In this document: piece by piece, positions 51,989 through 61,271 of the stretch | Numbering within the stretch: the stretch's first letter is position 1 | Layout of the letters: every line of letters begins with the position of its first letter | NCBI RefSeq assembly: GCF_008806755.1 | Contig: NZ_WAAU01000011.1 | Coordinates: 1-64,000 of the forward strand | Direction of reading: 5' to 3' | Origin: Tenacibaculum aiptasiae | Lineage (GTDB): Bacteria > Bacteroidota > Bacteroidia > Flavobacteriales > Flavobacteriaceae | Length of the DNA: 64,000 bases | Notes under the pieces: model-generated | The model's database searches: none | What the model was told of the DNA's origin: nothing | Seen by the model: the letters and a program-made list of their open reading frames with translations, nothing else | Position numbers and translations under genes: made by a program

Positions 51989-54049
51989 ATGAGTACACCT
52001 AAAAGATATACAATTACAGCAGCATTACCTTATACAAACGGACCTATTCATATTGGTCATTTAGCAGGTGTTTATGTTCCTGGAGATATTTATGCACGTT
52101 ATTTACGCCAAAGAGGTAAAGATGTAGCCTACATCTGTGGTTCAGATGAGCACGGAGTAGCTATTCCAATGCGAGCAAAAAAAGAAGGTGTTACTCCTCA
52201 AGATATTATTGATAAATATCACGGAATTATTAAAAAGTCGTTTGAAGACTTTGGTATTTCGTTTGATAATTATTCTCGTACCTCAGCTGAAATTCATCAT
52301 AAAACAGCTTCTGAATTCTTTACTAAGTTATACAACGATGGAGAGTTTATTGAAGAAGTAACAGAACAATTATACGATGCAGAAGCAGATCAATACTTAG
52401 CAGATCGTTTTGTAATTGGTACTTGTCCAAAATGTGGAAATGAAGAAAGTTACGGAGATCAATGTGAAAAGTGTGGTACAAGTCATAATGCTACCGACTT
52501 AATTAACCCAAAGTCAGCAATTACAGGAAATGTTCCAACATTAAAAGAAACAAAACACTGGTTTTTACCTTTAGATAAACATGAAGCATTTTTACGCGAA
52601 TGGATTTTAGAAGGTCATAAAAATGATTGGAAACCTAACGTTTTAGGACAATGTAAATCGTGGATCGACGATGGTTTACGTCCTCGTGCTGTAACACGTG
52701 ATTTAGATTGGGGAATTCCAGTACCAGTTGAAGGAGCTGATGGAAAAGTATTATATGTATGGTTTGATGCTCCTATTGGATATATCTCTGCTACTAAAGA
52801 ATGGGCTGCAAGAGAAGGTAAAAACTGGGAAGATTATTGGAAAAAAGACGACACTAAACTAGTACATTTTATTGGGAAAGATAATATTGTATTTCACTGT
52901 CTTATTTTCCCTTCTATGCTAAAGGCTCATGGAGATTATATCTTACCTGAAAATGTACCTGCTAACGAGTTTTTAAATTTAGAAGGAAACAAATTATCAA
53001 CCTCTAAGAATTGGGCTGTTTGGTTACATGAATATTTGGAAGAATTCCCAGGTCAGCAAGACGTGTTACGTTATACTTTAACAGCTAACGCACCTGAAAG
53101 TAAGGACAATGATTTTACTTGGAAAGATTTTCAAGCAAAAAACAACAATGAGTTAGCAGCCATTTTTGGTAACTTTATTAACCGTGTGGTAGTATTAACT
53201 AACAAATACTACAATGGTATTGTACCTACTCCTAATGATTTTTCTGAAGTTGATGAAGATACCTTAGCTGCTTTAAAAGAATTCCCTAACATTATTGCTA
53301 AGTCTATTGAACGTTATCGTTTTAGAGAGGCTTCACAAGAATTAATGAACTTAGCTCGTTTAGGAAATAAATATTTAGCTGATGAAGAACCTTGGAATTT
53401 AATTAAAACAGATGAAGAGCGTGTTAAAACAATTATGTATGTTGCCTTACAAATAGCAACAGCTTTATCGGTATTATCAGAACCTTTCGTACCTTTTACT
53501 TCAAAGAAGTTAAAATCGATATTAAAAACTGATGAAAACTTACAATGGAATAAAGTTTCTGAAAAAGAAGTTTTATTACCAGAAGGGCATCAAATACAAG
53601 AAGGAAAAGCTGAATTATTATTTCCTAAAATAGAAGATAAAACGATTGAAGAGCAACTAGCAAAATTAGAAGCTACTAAAAAAGCAAATGAAGCGGCAAA
53701 TAAAGTAATAGAACCACAAAAAGAAACTATAGAATTTGATGACTTCACAAAATTAGATATTCGTGTAGGTACTATTTTAGAAGCTGAAAAAGTAGCTAAA
53801 ACTAAAAAATTATTAAAACTTACAGTAGATGTAGGTATTGATAAAAGAACTATTGTTTCTGGTATTGCAGAAAGCTTTAAACCTGAAGATATTATTGGTC
53901 AACAAGTATCTGTGTTATGTAATTTAGCACCAAGAAAATTACGTGGAGTGGTTAGTCAAGGAATGATTTTAATGACAGACACTCCTGATGGAAAACTTGC
54001 CTTTGTACAACCTTCTGGCAAGGTTAATAACGGAGAGTTTATCGCTTAA
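51989..54049 (+). CDS. metG: Methionyl-tRNA synthetase
   Basis: 686 residues. The class I motif PIHIGHLAG opens the protein; the zinc knuckle is [18 protein letters not shown]; the KMSKS loop appears as [13 protein letters not shown]. The anticodon-binding helical part is about 400-560. The C-terminal EMAP-like tRNA-binding domain begins near [21 protein letters not shown] and ends with [25 protein letters not shown]. Full length for the long MetG class that dimerises through the C-terminal domain. Confidence 0.96.
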   Translation: MSTPKRYTITAALPYTNGPIHIGHLAGVYVPGDIYARYLRQRGKDVAYICGSDEHGVAIPMRAKKEGVTPQDIIDKYHGIIKKSFEDFGISFDNYSRTSAEIHHKTASEFFTKLYNDGEFIEEVTEQLYDAEADQYLADRFVIGTCPKCGNEESYGDQCEKCGTSHNATDLINPKSAITGNVPTLKETKHWFLPLDKHEAFLREWILEGHKNDWKPNVLGQCKSWIDDGLRPRAVTRDLDWGIPVPVEGADGKVLYVWFDAPIGYISATKEWAAREGKNWEDYWKKDDTKLVHFIGKDNIVFHCLIFPSMLKAHGDYILPENVPANEFLNLEGNKLSTSKNWAVWLHEYLEEFPGQQDVLRYTLTANAPESKDNDFTWKDFQAKNNNELAAIFGNFINRVVVLTNKYYNGIVPTPNDFSEVDEDTLAALKEFPNIIAKSIERYRFREASQELMNLARLGNKYLADEEPWNLIKTDEERVKTIMYVALQIATALSVLSEPFVPFTSKKLKSILKTDENLQWNKVSEKEVLLPEGHQIQEGKAELLFPKIEDKTIEEQLAKLEATKKANEAANKVIEPQKETIEFDDFTKLDIRVGTILEAEKVAKTKKLLKLTVDVGIDKRTIVSGIAESFKPEDIIGQQVSVLCNLAPRKLRGVVSQGMILMTDTPDGKLAFVQPSGKVNNGEFIA

Positions 54050-54076
54050 ACAAAAACAACATTTTAGTATATTCGT

Positions 54077-54103
54077 AACCTCACTTCTTAGTGAGGTTTT
54101 TTT
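54077..54103 (+). terminator. Intrinsic terminator after metG
   Basis: An AACCTCACT / AGTGAGGTT stem with a 4-nt loop and a T7 run. Confidence 0.88.
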
Positions 54104-54120
54104 ATTATAAATAAATTGAT

Positions 54121-55611
54121 ATGAAAAAAACATTGCTTTTAATTGCTATAACAATTATTCACTTTGTAACGTATAGCCAAGAAAAATTAACCTCTTTTGA
54201 AAATAGTTTAGCTACTTCTAACTCTACTCTAAAAGACATTTACCCCTTAGTGAATGATAAAAATGATAATTTTTCAATTTTTATTACAGATGCAAAAAAT
54301 GTATATATCTATGATTTTGACAATAAATTTTCTATTACAAACAAACTCTTATTTAAGAATAAAAGAAGAAAATATAAAAATATTATTGGATATAGTATTG
54401 CAGAAAACGGAGATTATAAATTATATCTAAAAAATAAAAAAAATGATTTTTTAGAAATCACTTTTGATAAAGCTAAAAAAACTTCAACTTCTAAAGAATT
54501 TAAACTTTTAACTGATTACGAAACCTATCTACAATCAGTAACAATAAATAATACATTTTATCTTATATCTGGATCTAAAGAGGTTAACGGACTTTACTTT
54601 TATACTTTTAATAATGACAAACCTAAACGAAATAAAATAGATCTAAGTAAACTTGATCTAATATCTTCAGTAGGGCAGAAAAGTGAATTAATGTCTATAT
54701 TAATGAAGTCTTCACCTCTTCTCAAATTTGATAAAAACACTCCTAATTCTATCGAAGTATCTTCTAAAAGACGAAAAATGTACATCCAAGATGAAACAAT
54801 AATATTTACCTTAAACAATAACTCAGAATATACACAATTTGTAAAAGTGAATTTAAAAACTTTTATAGCATCATCTTTTAAATTAGAAAACCCTTTAAAA
54901 AAAATAAAGAGACGTAAAAAAAAATCAAACTCGTACCTCCTAAATAATAAACTTTTCACCTTAACTTTCTCTAAAGAAAAAATGAGCTTTAGGATTACTG
55001 ATTTAATTAATAAGGAAATAAAAAAAGAAATCCTTCTTTTGAAAACAGATACTATTAAATTCAGAAATTCTCCTTTTGAAACACGTACTAGTACCTATAA
55101 AAAATATAATGAATTAAAAAAAACGAAAAAGTTTTTCAGTACTTTGAATTATGCTAAAATTGCTATTAATACTCAATTCTACAACAACAAATACTATGTT
55201 ACAATTGGAGGTTCTTTAGGACCAGTCATAATAGGATATGGGGGTTCTGGAAGTGGGCTTAGTTCTAGTAGTATAAGTCTACCTAATGGACAATCTGTTT
55301 CTTTCTCTAACAGTACTCAGTATAATTTTCTTGGTTATATGTCCTCATCAGAATTTGAATTCATAAAATTTTCAAGTATACTTGATGAAAATTTTTCTCA
55401 TTTAAAAAATGAAAAATTAACAAATGCTTTCGATAAAATTAAAAATCACTTAGCACCTGAAAGATCAAAACTCAAAATTTCTGATTTTTTTGGTATTCCT
55501 ATAAAAAAGTATGATACAAGCGATGCCATTTTTAAATATAAAAATTTTTATATCTATATAGATTATAATAAAAAAGAAAAATCTTTTGAACTATTAAAAT
55601 TCACTAACTAA
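54121..55611 (+). CDS. Secreted hypothetical protein
   Basis: 496 residues. The signal peptide is clear (MKKTLLLIAITIIHFVTYSQ). The mature protein is lysine-, serine- and asparagine-rich and beta-like. A glycine/serine-rich stretch occurs near residues 370-395 (IGGSLGPVIIGYGGSGSGLS). I recognise no domain. It has terminators on both sides, so it is a single-gene unit between metG and tex. It may be an envelope protein of narrow distribution. The function is unknown. Confidence 0.65.
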   Translation: MKKTLLLIAITIIHFVTYSQEKLTSFENSLATSNSTLKDIYPLVNDKNDNFSIFITDAKNVYIYDFDNKFSITNKLLFKNKRRKYKNIIGYSIAENGDYKLYLKNKKNDFLEITFDKAKKTSTSKEFKLLTDYETYLQSVTINNTFYLISGSKEVNGLYFYTFNNDKPKRNKIDLSKLDLISSVGQKSELMSILMKSSPLLKFDKNTPNSIEVSSKRRKMYIQDETIIFTLNNNSEYTQFVKVNLKTFIASSFKLENPLKKIKRRKKKSNSYLLNNKLFTLTFSKEKMSFRITDLINKEIKKEILLLKTDTIKFRNSPFETRTSTYKKYNELKKTKKFFSTLNYAKIAINTQFYNNKYYVTIGGSLGPVIIGYGGSGSGLSSSSISLPNGQSVSFSNSTQYNFLGYMSSSEFEFIKFSSILDENFSHLKNEKLTNAFDKIKNHLAPERSKLKISDFFGIPIKKYDTSDAIFKYKNFYIYIDYNKKEKSFELLKFTN

Positions 55612-55630
55612 AAGTCAATTATTATATTTG

Positions 55631-55656
55631 AAACCTTCCTTTTTAGGGAGGTTTTT
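55631..55656 (+). terminator. Intrinsic terminator
   Basis: An AAACCTTCC / GGGAGGTTT stem with one wobble pair and a T5 run, 20 bp after the stop at 55611. Confidence 0.75.
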
Positions 55657-55673
55657 CATTTTAAAAATATTCT

Positions 55674-57803
55674 ATGCAACTTATATCCTATATTACTTCT
55701 CGTGTACAAATCTCACAAAAATCAATTCAAAATACTATCGAATTATTAAATGAAGATTGTACTGTCCCTTTTATTGCTCGTTATCGAAAAGAGAAAACAG
55801 GTAATTTAGATGAAGTTGAAATTGGACAAATAGTTCAATTAAAAGAACAATTTGAAGCTATTGAAAAAAGGAAAACAGCTATTTTAAAAGCTATTGAAGA
55901 TCAAAATCTTTTAACTCAAGAACTAAAAGATAAAATAGATAAAATAGAAGACCTTACTTCTTTAGAAGATTTATATCTTCCATATAAAAAGAAACGTAAA
56001 ACAAAAGCAGAAACTGCTCGTAAAAATGGCTTAGAACCTTTGGCTAAAATGATTATGAGTCAAAGAGTAAACGACTTAGAATATACAGCTTCAAAATATA
56101 TTAATAAAGAAGTAGATTCTGAAGAAAAAGCTCTAGAAGGTGCTCGTCATATTATTGCTGAATGGGTTAACGAACGTACAGACATTAGAAATAATATTAG
56201 ATATCAATTAGAGCGTTTTGCTACCATTATTACAAAAGTTGTTAAAACTAAAAAAGACGAAGAAGCAGCTCAAAAATTTAAAGACTATTTCGATTGGGAG
56301 GAAAATTTAAGTCGTATTCCTTCACATCGTTTATTAGCAATTTTAAGAGCGGAAAAAGAGGGCTTCATTCGAGTAAAAATTGAAATAGATAATGAGCGAG
56401 CTCTTCAAAAAATGGAAGACCGTATTATTCGTTCACATAACGAATGTGCTGATCAAATTGAGTTAGCCATAGCAGACGCCTACAAACGTTTACTTTTACC
56501 TTCTCTAAGTACAGAAGCCCTTAATTTGGCCAAAGAAAAAGCAGACGAAAGTGCTATAAAAGTATTTGCTAAAAATCTACAACAACTTTTATTAGGCGCT
56601 CCATTAGGAGAAAAACGTATACTAGCAATTGATCCTGGCTTTAGAACCGGTTGTAAAATAGTTTGTTTAGACGCTCAAGGTAATTTATTACATAATGAAA
56701 CTATTTTCCCTCATGCTCCTCAACGTCAAACAACAGAAGCAATAAAAAAAATCAGCTCACTAACAGACGCTTATAAGATTGAAGCAATTGCTATTGGTAA
56801 TGGAACAGCATCTAGAGAAACAGAACAACTTTTAAAACGAATTCATTTTAAAAACTCTATAGAAGTTTTTGTTGTCAGCGAAGCAGGGGCATCCATTTAT
56901 TCAGCTTCAAAAATTGCTCGTGATGAATTTCCTAACTACGACGTAACTGTAAGAGGAGCAATCTCAATTGGTCGTAGATTAGCTGATCCTTTAGCAGAAT
57001 TGGTAAAAATCGATGCAAAGTCTATTGGTGTAGGGCAATATCAACACGATGTAGAACAATCAAGTTTAAAAAAATCATTAGATACTGTTGTAGAACATTG
57101 TGTAAATAAAGTAGGTGTAAATATAAATACAGCAAGTGCTTCTTTATTAAGCTATGTATCTGGAATAGGTCCTAAATTAGCCGAAAACATTGTAAACTAT
57201 AGAAACGAACATGGAGCTTTTGCAAATAGAACTGCTATCAAAAAAGTACCACGATTAGGAGGAAAAGCTTTTGAACAATCTGCTGGTTTTTTACGTATTA
57301 AAAACAGTACTAATCCATTAGATGATTCTGCAGTTCACCCTGAACGATATACTTTAGTAAAACAAATAGCTAAAGATTCTGGTAATAATGTAATTGATTT
57401 AATAGGTAATACATCAATTTTAAAACAATTAAAATTACAGCATTATATTACAGAATCCTATGGACTTCCTACTTTACAAGATATTGTAAAGGAGCTAGAA
57501 AAACCAGGTTTAGACCCAAGAGAAAAGGCTAAAGCTTTTAGCTTTAATGAACACATAAAAACTATTAACGATATTAAAGTAGGCATGAAACTTCCTGGAA
57601 TTGTAAATAATATTACCAATTTTGGATGTTTTGTAGATATCGGTATTAAGGAAAGTGGATTGGTTCATGTATCTAACCTTGCCAATACTTTTGTAAAAGA
57701 TGTGAATGAGTATGTAAATTTACATCAACATGTAGAAGTAAAAGTATTAGAAGTTGACATTACTAGAAAACGAATTCAATTAAGTATGGCTTTTAACAAG
57801 TAA
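55674..57803 (+). CDS. tex: Tex RNA-binding transcriptional accessory protein
   Basis: 709 residues with the Tex domain order. An N-terminal helical domain with VPFIARYRKEKTGNLDE and LEDLYLPYKKKRKTKAE comes first. A YqgF-like RNase H fold (AIDPGFRTGCKIVCLD, IAIGNGTASRETEQLL) follows at about 325-455. Helix-hairpin-helix units with NINTASASLLSYVSGIGPKLAENIV are at about 495-560. A C-terminal S1 domain is at about 635-705 (GMKLPGIVNNITNFGCFVDIG). Tex is a cytoplasmic RNA/DNA-binding factor of transcription. Full length. Confidence 0.95.
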   Translation: MQLISYITSRVQISQKSIQNTIELLNEDCTVPFIARYRKEKTGNLDEVEIGQIVQLKEQFEAIEKRKTAILKAIEDQNLLTQELKDKIDKIEDLTSLEDLYLPYKKKRKTKAETARKNGLEPLAKMIMSQRVNDLEYTASKYINKEVDSEEKALEGARHIIAEWVNERTDIRNNIRYQLERFATIITKVVKTKKDEEAAQKFKDYFDWEENLSRIPSHRLLAILRAEKEGFIRVKIEIDNERALQKMEDRIIRSHNECADQIELAIADAYKRLLLPSLSTEALNLAKEKADESAIKVFAKNLQQLLLGAPLGEKRILAIDPGFRTGCKIVCLDAQGNLLHNETIFPHAPQRQTTEAIKKISSLTDAYKIEAIAIGNGTASRETEQLLKRIHFKNSIEVFVVSEAGASIYSASKIARDEFPNYDVTVRGAISIGRRLADPLAELVKIDAKSIGVGQYQHDVEQSSLKKSLDTVVEHCVNKVGVNINTASASLLSYVSGIGPKLAENIVNYRNEHGAFANRTAIKKVPRLGGKAFEQSAGFLRIKNSTNPLDDSAVHPERYTLVKQIAKDSGNNVIDLIGNTSILKQLKLQHYITESYGLPTLQDIVKELEKPGLDPREKAKAFSFNEHIKTINDIKVGMKLPGIVNNITNFGCFVDIGIKESGLVHVSNLANTFVKDVNEYVNLHQHVEVKVLEVDITRKRIQLSMAFNK

Positions 57804-57822
57804 ACTAAAGTTTAACCAAAAA

Positions 57823-57852
57823 AGAAAGATGTTATTTACATAACATCTTTCT
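57823..57852 (+). terminator. Hairpin after tex
   Basis: An AGAAAGATGTTAT / ATAACATCTTTCT perfect 13-bp stem with a 4-nt loop, 19 bp after tex. The following T-run is interrupted, so it is slightly less ideal as a terminator. Further on, at 57903-57913, is a G-rich run (GGGGGGCGGGG) unlike its AT-rich surroundings. Confidence 0.7.
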
Positions 57853-58007
57853 AACTCTTTATTCTTAGAAATTCGAAACATCCTAAATATAAAGCGTCTT
57901 TCGGGGGGCGGGGCATTGTTTTCTTTGCAATTTCCCTTTATATTTAATAGTAATTAGTAAACAACATTGAAATAAAAACACATTCGTTTATTTTATTGAA
58001 ACTTCAA

Positions 58008-58337
58008 TTACATCAACCATTCTTTAGGTAATGGAGGTAAATCCAATTCCTTAAACTCAATCTTTGTCTTAATCGAAAAAAAAGGAACTTTTTGCACTGA
58101 TATATTTACTTTATTTATTCTACCTATTTCTTTTATTACCTCCTTAAGTTTTTGTTGACGACATAGCACCATACTATTCAGAATTACATTTGACTCTGTC
58201 CTTAAATCAAAACAATCAACATAAAAACATGGTGAACCATCTTTGTAAATTATAGCTTCGGTTGCTTTATAATTTTTTAACTCTAAAATTTTCTTTGTAC
58301 CTCTAATAGTTTTGTAAGTTATCAACTTAAACTCCAT
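58008..58337 (-). CDS. Small orphan protein, paralogue of 29217-29546
   Basis: 109 residues from MEFKLITYKTIRGTKKILEL. It aligns along its whole length with the product at 29217-29546 within the bat locus (TEAIIYKD, FYVDCFDL, TESNVI, VLC, DLPPLP, W near the end). The length equals that of its paralogue only if the ATG at 58337 is used. A longer frame upstream (to 58433) adds a hydrophobic, cysteine-rich stretch that the paralogue lacks and is rejected as the start. It stands alone downstream of tex on the opposite strand. The function is unknown. Confidence 0.7.
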   Translation of the reverse strand: MEFKLITYKTIRGTKKILELKNYKATEAIIYKDGSPCFYVDCFDLRTESNVILNSMVLCRQQKLKEVIKEIGRINKVNISVQKVPFFSIKTKIEFKELDLPPLPKEWLM

Positions 58338-59179
58338 ATTATTTTTCAAATAAAAGTAGGGGCTAGTTAAACATATCTTTATCATGCAATTACATAGAAC
58401 GAGAACAAACATTAACACAATAAGTATATTCATAGCCCTTACTTAGTATTGTCTATCAAAAACATTTTTATAAATCATCAAACCCTATTCCGTAATACTA
58501 TATTTAATAGAAAGAGCCTAAGTCCCCCAACTCAGTGAATAGGGCTGATGATTATTTTATTATGATAAAATTTTAAAATCACCATCAACTCCCTACCAAT
58601 AATCCATAGCCTAACCTTACATAACGTATCCCTAGATATCCCTTAATTATCTAAACATAATAACAAACTACTATTATTGGTAGGTGATTTAACATTGATG
58701 GCCTCCACTCTATCATTGTTTCTTTATTCCTAACTTCATGAACTTTAAACTAGCTTCTTGATAAATAGATTTTATAAAAAGAATTATCTAATTCTGTTTA
58801 GTAGAATACTATCATCACTAATTTAGTTAGAGTTATATATTTGCTAACTCCTATACAAAGAAACATCTATACCTAATTAAAACCTTATGCAAATCAACTA
58901 ACGTATACATCTGTGTAACCAACGGTAGGTAATATGTAATAAACGGTAAATTCAAGGAGATGTCAGAAAGGCTTTTTTGAAGCCGTTTGAAGAATGTATT
59001 AGTTTTTATTAAAAAATAACTAGTAATGGGTAATTAAAGTCAAGTAATAAGTAACTAAAAATTAGTTCTTCTAATCATAAAAAATTATATTTAACAGCCC
59101 AAACTACTTAAGTATAATAATTTTCTATTGTTAAAATGAATTAACATCACCTATTAATTTAGGTGTAATAATATTATAT
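58338..59179. other. 840-bp structured gene-poor region
   Basis: No open frame that I trust. It holds two long-range inverted repeats. The first pairs AATCATCA..CCCTATTC (58473-58490) with GAATAGGG.TGATGATT (58537-58553). The second pairs CTACCAATAAT (58593-58603) with ATTATTGGTAG (58673-58683), flanked by CCATCAA / TTGATGG arms. A short hairpin (CACCTA/TAGGTG) lies at 59148-59165, directly before the sensor start. A two-copy LytTR-type site lies at 58918-58947. The first two structures could belong to a small RNA or to the leader of one of the flanking genes. The strand is uncertain. Confidence 0.5.
58918..58947. promoter_or_regulatory. Two-site LytTR-type operator
   Basis: Read on the minus strand, two nonamers ACCGTTGGT (58926 down to 58918) and ACCGTTTAT (58947 down to 58939) each fit the published LytTR consensus [TA][AC][CA]GTTN[AG][TG] at all nine positions. 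They are direct repeats with starts exactly 21 bp apart, the two-turn spacing known for LytTR regulators. The operon they precede (59180-63083) encodes a LytTR response regulator, so autoregulation is the natural reading. The consensus is from memory of the literature. Confidence 0.65.
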
Positions 59180-61264
59180 ATGATTAAGTGGGGGCTTAAA
59201 TGGAATCGAAGAATAAGTTTGTTATGGCTTATTGTTTCTTCTATACATTGTTTTTCTCAGAATAAAATAAACGAAATTTCAATTGCCGACAGTGGCATCT
59301 CTTCATCTCAAAATAAAATTTTATTTATAGATAGTTCCGGTTTTATCTGGCACAATAGCCTAAATGGTGTTACCAGAGAAATGGGAAACCAAAAAGAATT
59401 TTATAAGCTAAAAACTAAAAATGGTAATATCATTGAAGAAGTATACGATTTTATTGAAACTAAAAATGGACTATTCTGGGCTTTAACCGAATTTGGGGCT
59501 TTCGAAATTGATCCAACCAAAGGAGTTATTCAATGTTTACATCCTACAGAAAAAATTGGAGAAAAAAGAGATAGTTGGTTTAACTCCGCTTATGAAGATG
59601 CAAATGGTAATATTTGGTTAGGTACCTGTACCAATACATTTTATTGTATTAGACCAAATCAAGAAACAAAAAAATATAGCTTCAATGTTCCCTTACCTAA
59701 AGATAATCTTCATCTACTATTAATCTCTAAAATTTTAAACATAAAAAATCAACAGATTACTTTTTTAACTTATCATGGTATTTATGTAGGAGAATTAGAG
59801 AGTAAAAAACTAACTTTTCATCCTTTACCAAATTTTTTCTTAAACAAAATAGAAAAAGATTATAAAGATCGTCCATTTTACTATCTCAAATCACATCAAA
59901 ATATTCCTTATAAAGAAAGTTATTCAGGAAAATTCAAACTACAAAAAAAACAAGGAGGCTATTTTTATGATAAAAACCTAGAAGCATTTGTTCTTCAATT
60001 ACCCTTTTTTAATTATAAATTAAAGTACACATCAAAAAATACATATAAGTTAATAGCAACTGACACCAAAAAAATATACTTAGGAACTATTGAGTTTCGT
60101 AATGGAATACCTATTTTAAAAAACAATACTTTAAATTCTATTAACGTATCTGTAAAAGAGGTAGAATTTTTTCAAAACAATACTATTATAGGTATAAGCC
60201 CTGAAAAAATCTACTGCTTTCAACTTTATAATAATTCCTTTAATCGATTTTTAAGTAATAAAAACAAACTCATTAGTACTAGAGGAATTATTGAGGACGA
60301 TAGTTTAAACACCTATGTTGCTGCTCATTATGGTTTGTATAAAAAAACTATTACAGACAGTATTTTTTCAAAAATTGAATTAAAAAACACTACCAATAAA
60401 GATCCATTTTATGAAGGAATTATCTACGATATAGAATTTATTAATAATGAAAGTAAAGTTATTTTATATGGTTTTGCAAATCGCCTTTTTGATGTTGATT
60501 TAAAAACTAATACTTTTAATGTACACCCTATTTTTAATGAGCTAAAATTAAAATTTCCTCCTACTATTATAGATATTCTAAATAGTAACTATAATGAATT
60601 ATTACTAGCCACTACTAATGGTCTTTTTAAATATAATTTAAGCACTAAAAAATTAATTTACACTGGAAACTTATCTCCTTCAATATCTTTAAATAAAGAA
60701 GTTAATTATTTATTTTTAGATAAAGAAAATAATAATCTATGGATTGGAGGGCTACAAGGCCTATACAAAAAAAACTTAAAAACCAATAAGGCTGTTACTT
60801 ATCTAAAAAATGATAATTCAAACTTAGATATGTCAAAATCTATAAAGGTTATCACAAAGGATTCTTATGGAAACATTTGGGCTGGTTCTCGTGATGGTCT
60901 TTATAAAATCTCAGCAAAATCCAATTATAAAGACATAGAATTAAAAGACTTCGGGTTAAAAAACAACAATATTGTAGGATTAATTCCACATGGTAATTTT
61001 TTATGGATTAGTACTTTTAATGGACTCATACAACTCAATTTAGAAAACTCATTAACTAATCATTATTATGAAAAAGATGGAATGCCTCATAATGAATTTA
61101 ATGCTAAGTCTTTTTATAAGGCTAAAAACGGTACTTTATATTTTGGAGGTTTAAATGGTATTGTAAACTTTAATCCTGATGAACTAATATTTAATCCTCA
61201 AAAGTCATCCATTTATTGTTCTTATATACAGAAATACAATCCAGAAAAAAAAGAAAGTTACTAG
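59180..61264 (+). CDS. Reg_prop beta-propeller sensor domain, split from its kinase
   Basis: 694 residues. A signal peptide (MIKWGLKWNRRISLLWLIVSSIHCFSQ) is followed by a two-component-regulator propeller with repeated blades: ENGNIWLGT-type motifs appear as GNIWLGTCTN, NNLWIGGLQGLYK, GNIWAGSRDGLYKI, NFLWISTFNGLIQL and LYFGGLNGIVNFNPDEL. In the usual hybrid sensor the chain then continues into a Y_Y_Y domain, one membrane helix and a kinase. Here it stops at TAG 61262, five codons after an A8 run at 61245-61252. Without that change of frame the next gene would continue it. It is either an inactivated hybrid kinase or one controlled by slippage. Confidence 0.85.
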   Translation: MIKWGLKWNRRISLLWLIVSSIHCFSQNKINEISIADSGISSSQNKILFIDSSGFIWHNSLNGVTREMGNQKEFYKLKTKNGNIIEEVYDFIETKNGLFWALTEFGAFEIDPTKGVIQCLHPTEKIGEKRDSWFNSAYEDANGNIWLGTCTNTFYCIRPNQETKKYSFNVPLPKDNLHLLLISKILNIKNQQITFLTYHGIYVGELESKKLTFHPLPNFFLNKIEKDYKDRPFYYLKSHQNIPYKESYSGKFKLQKKQGGYFYDKNLEAFVLQLPFFNYKLKYTSKNTYKLIATDTKKIYLGTIEFRNGIPILKNNTLNSINVSVKEVEFFQNNTIIGISPEKIYCFQLYNNSFNRFLSNKNKLISTRGIIEDDSLNTYVAAHYGLYKKTITDSIFSKIELKNTTNKDPFYEGIIYDIEFINNESKVILYGFANRLFDVDLKTNTFNVHPIFNELKLKFPPTIIDILNSNYNELLLATTNGLFKYNLSTKKLIYTGNLSPSISLNKEVNYLFLDKENNNLWIGGLQGLYKKNLKTNKAVTYLKNDNSNLDMSKSIKVITKDSYGNIWAGSRDGLYKISAKSNYKDIELKDFGLKNNNIVGLIPHGNFLWISTFNGLIQLNLENSLTNHYYEKDGMPHNEFNAKSFYKAKNGTLYFGGLNGIVNFNPDELIFNPQKSSIYCSYIQKYNPEKKESY
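61245..61252 (+). other. A8 homopolymer at the sensor/kinase break
   Basis: Eight consecutive A inside the last codons of the sensor frame (PEKKESY-stop). Reading with one A fewer joins it in frame to the kinase frame, giving PEKKKVTRTRMGLSNKPKK. The kinase frame is thus +1 relative to the sensor frame, and an A7/A8 switch would restore a full-length protein. Confidence 0.7.
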
Positions 61265-61271
61265 AACACGA

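Noticed and set aside
58338..58433. N-terminal extension of the orphan at 58008, with a lipoprotein-like LVLCNC stretch
   Set aside because: Its paralogue at 29217 begins exactly at the equivalent of 58337, so the extension is probably noncoding.
61245..61264. Classic -1 programmed ribosomal frameshift at an A-rich slippery site
   Set aside because: The kinase frame is +1 relative to the sensor frame, so a -1 shift would not join them. Polymerase slippage or an indel fits better.
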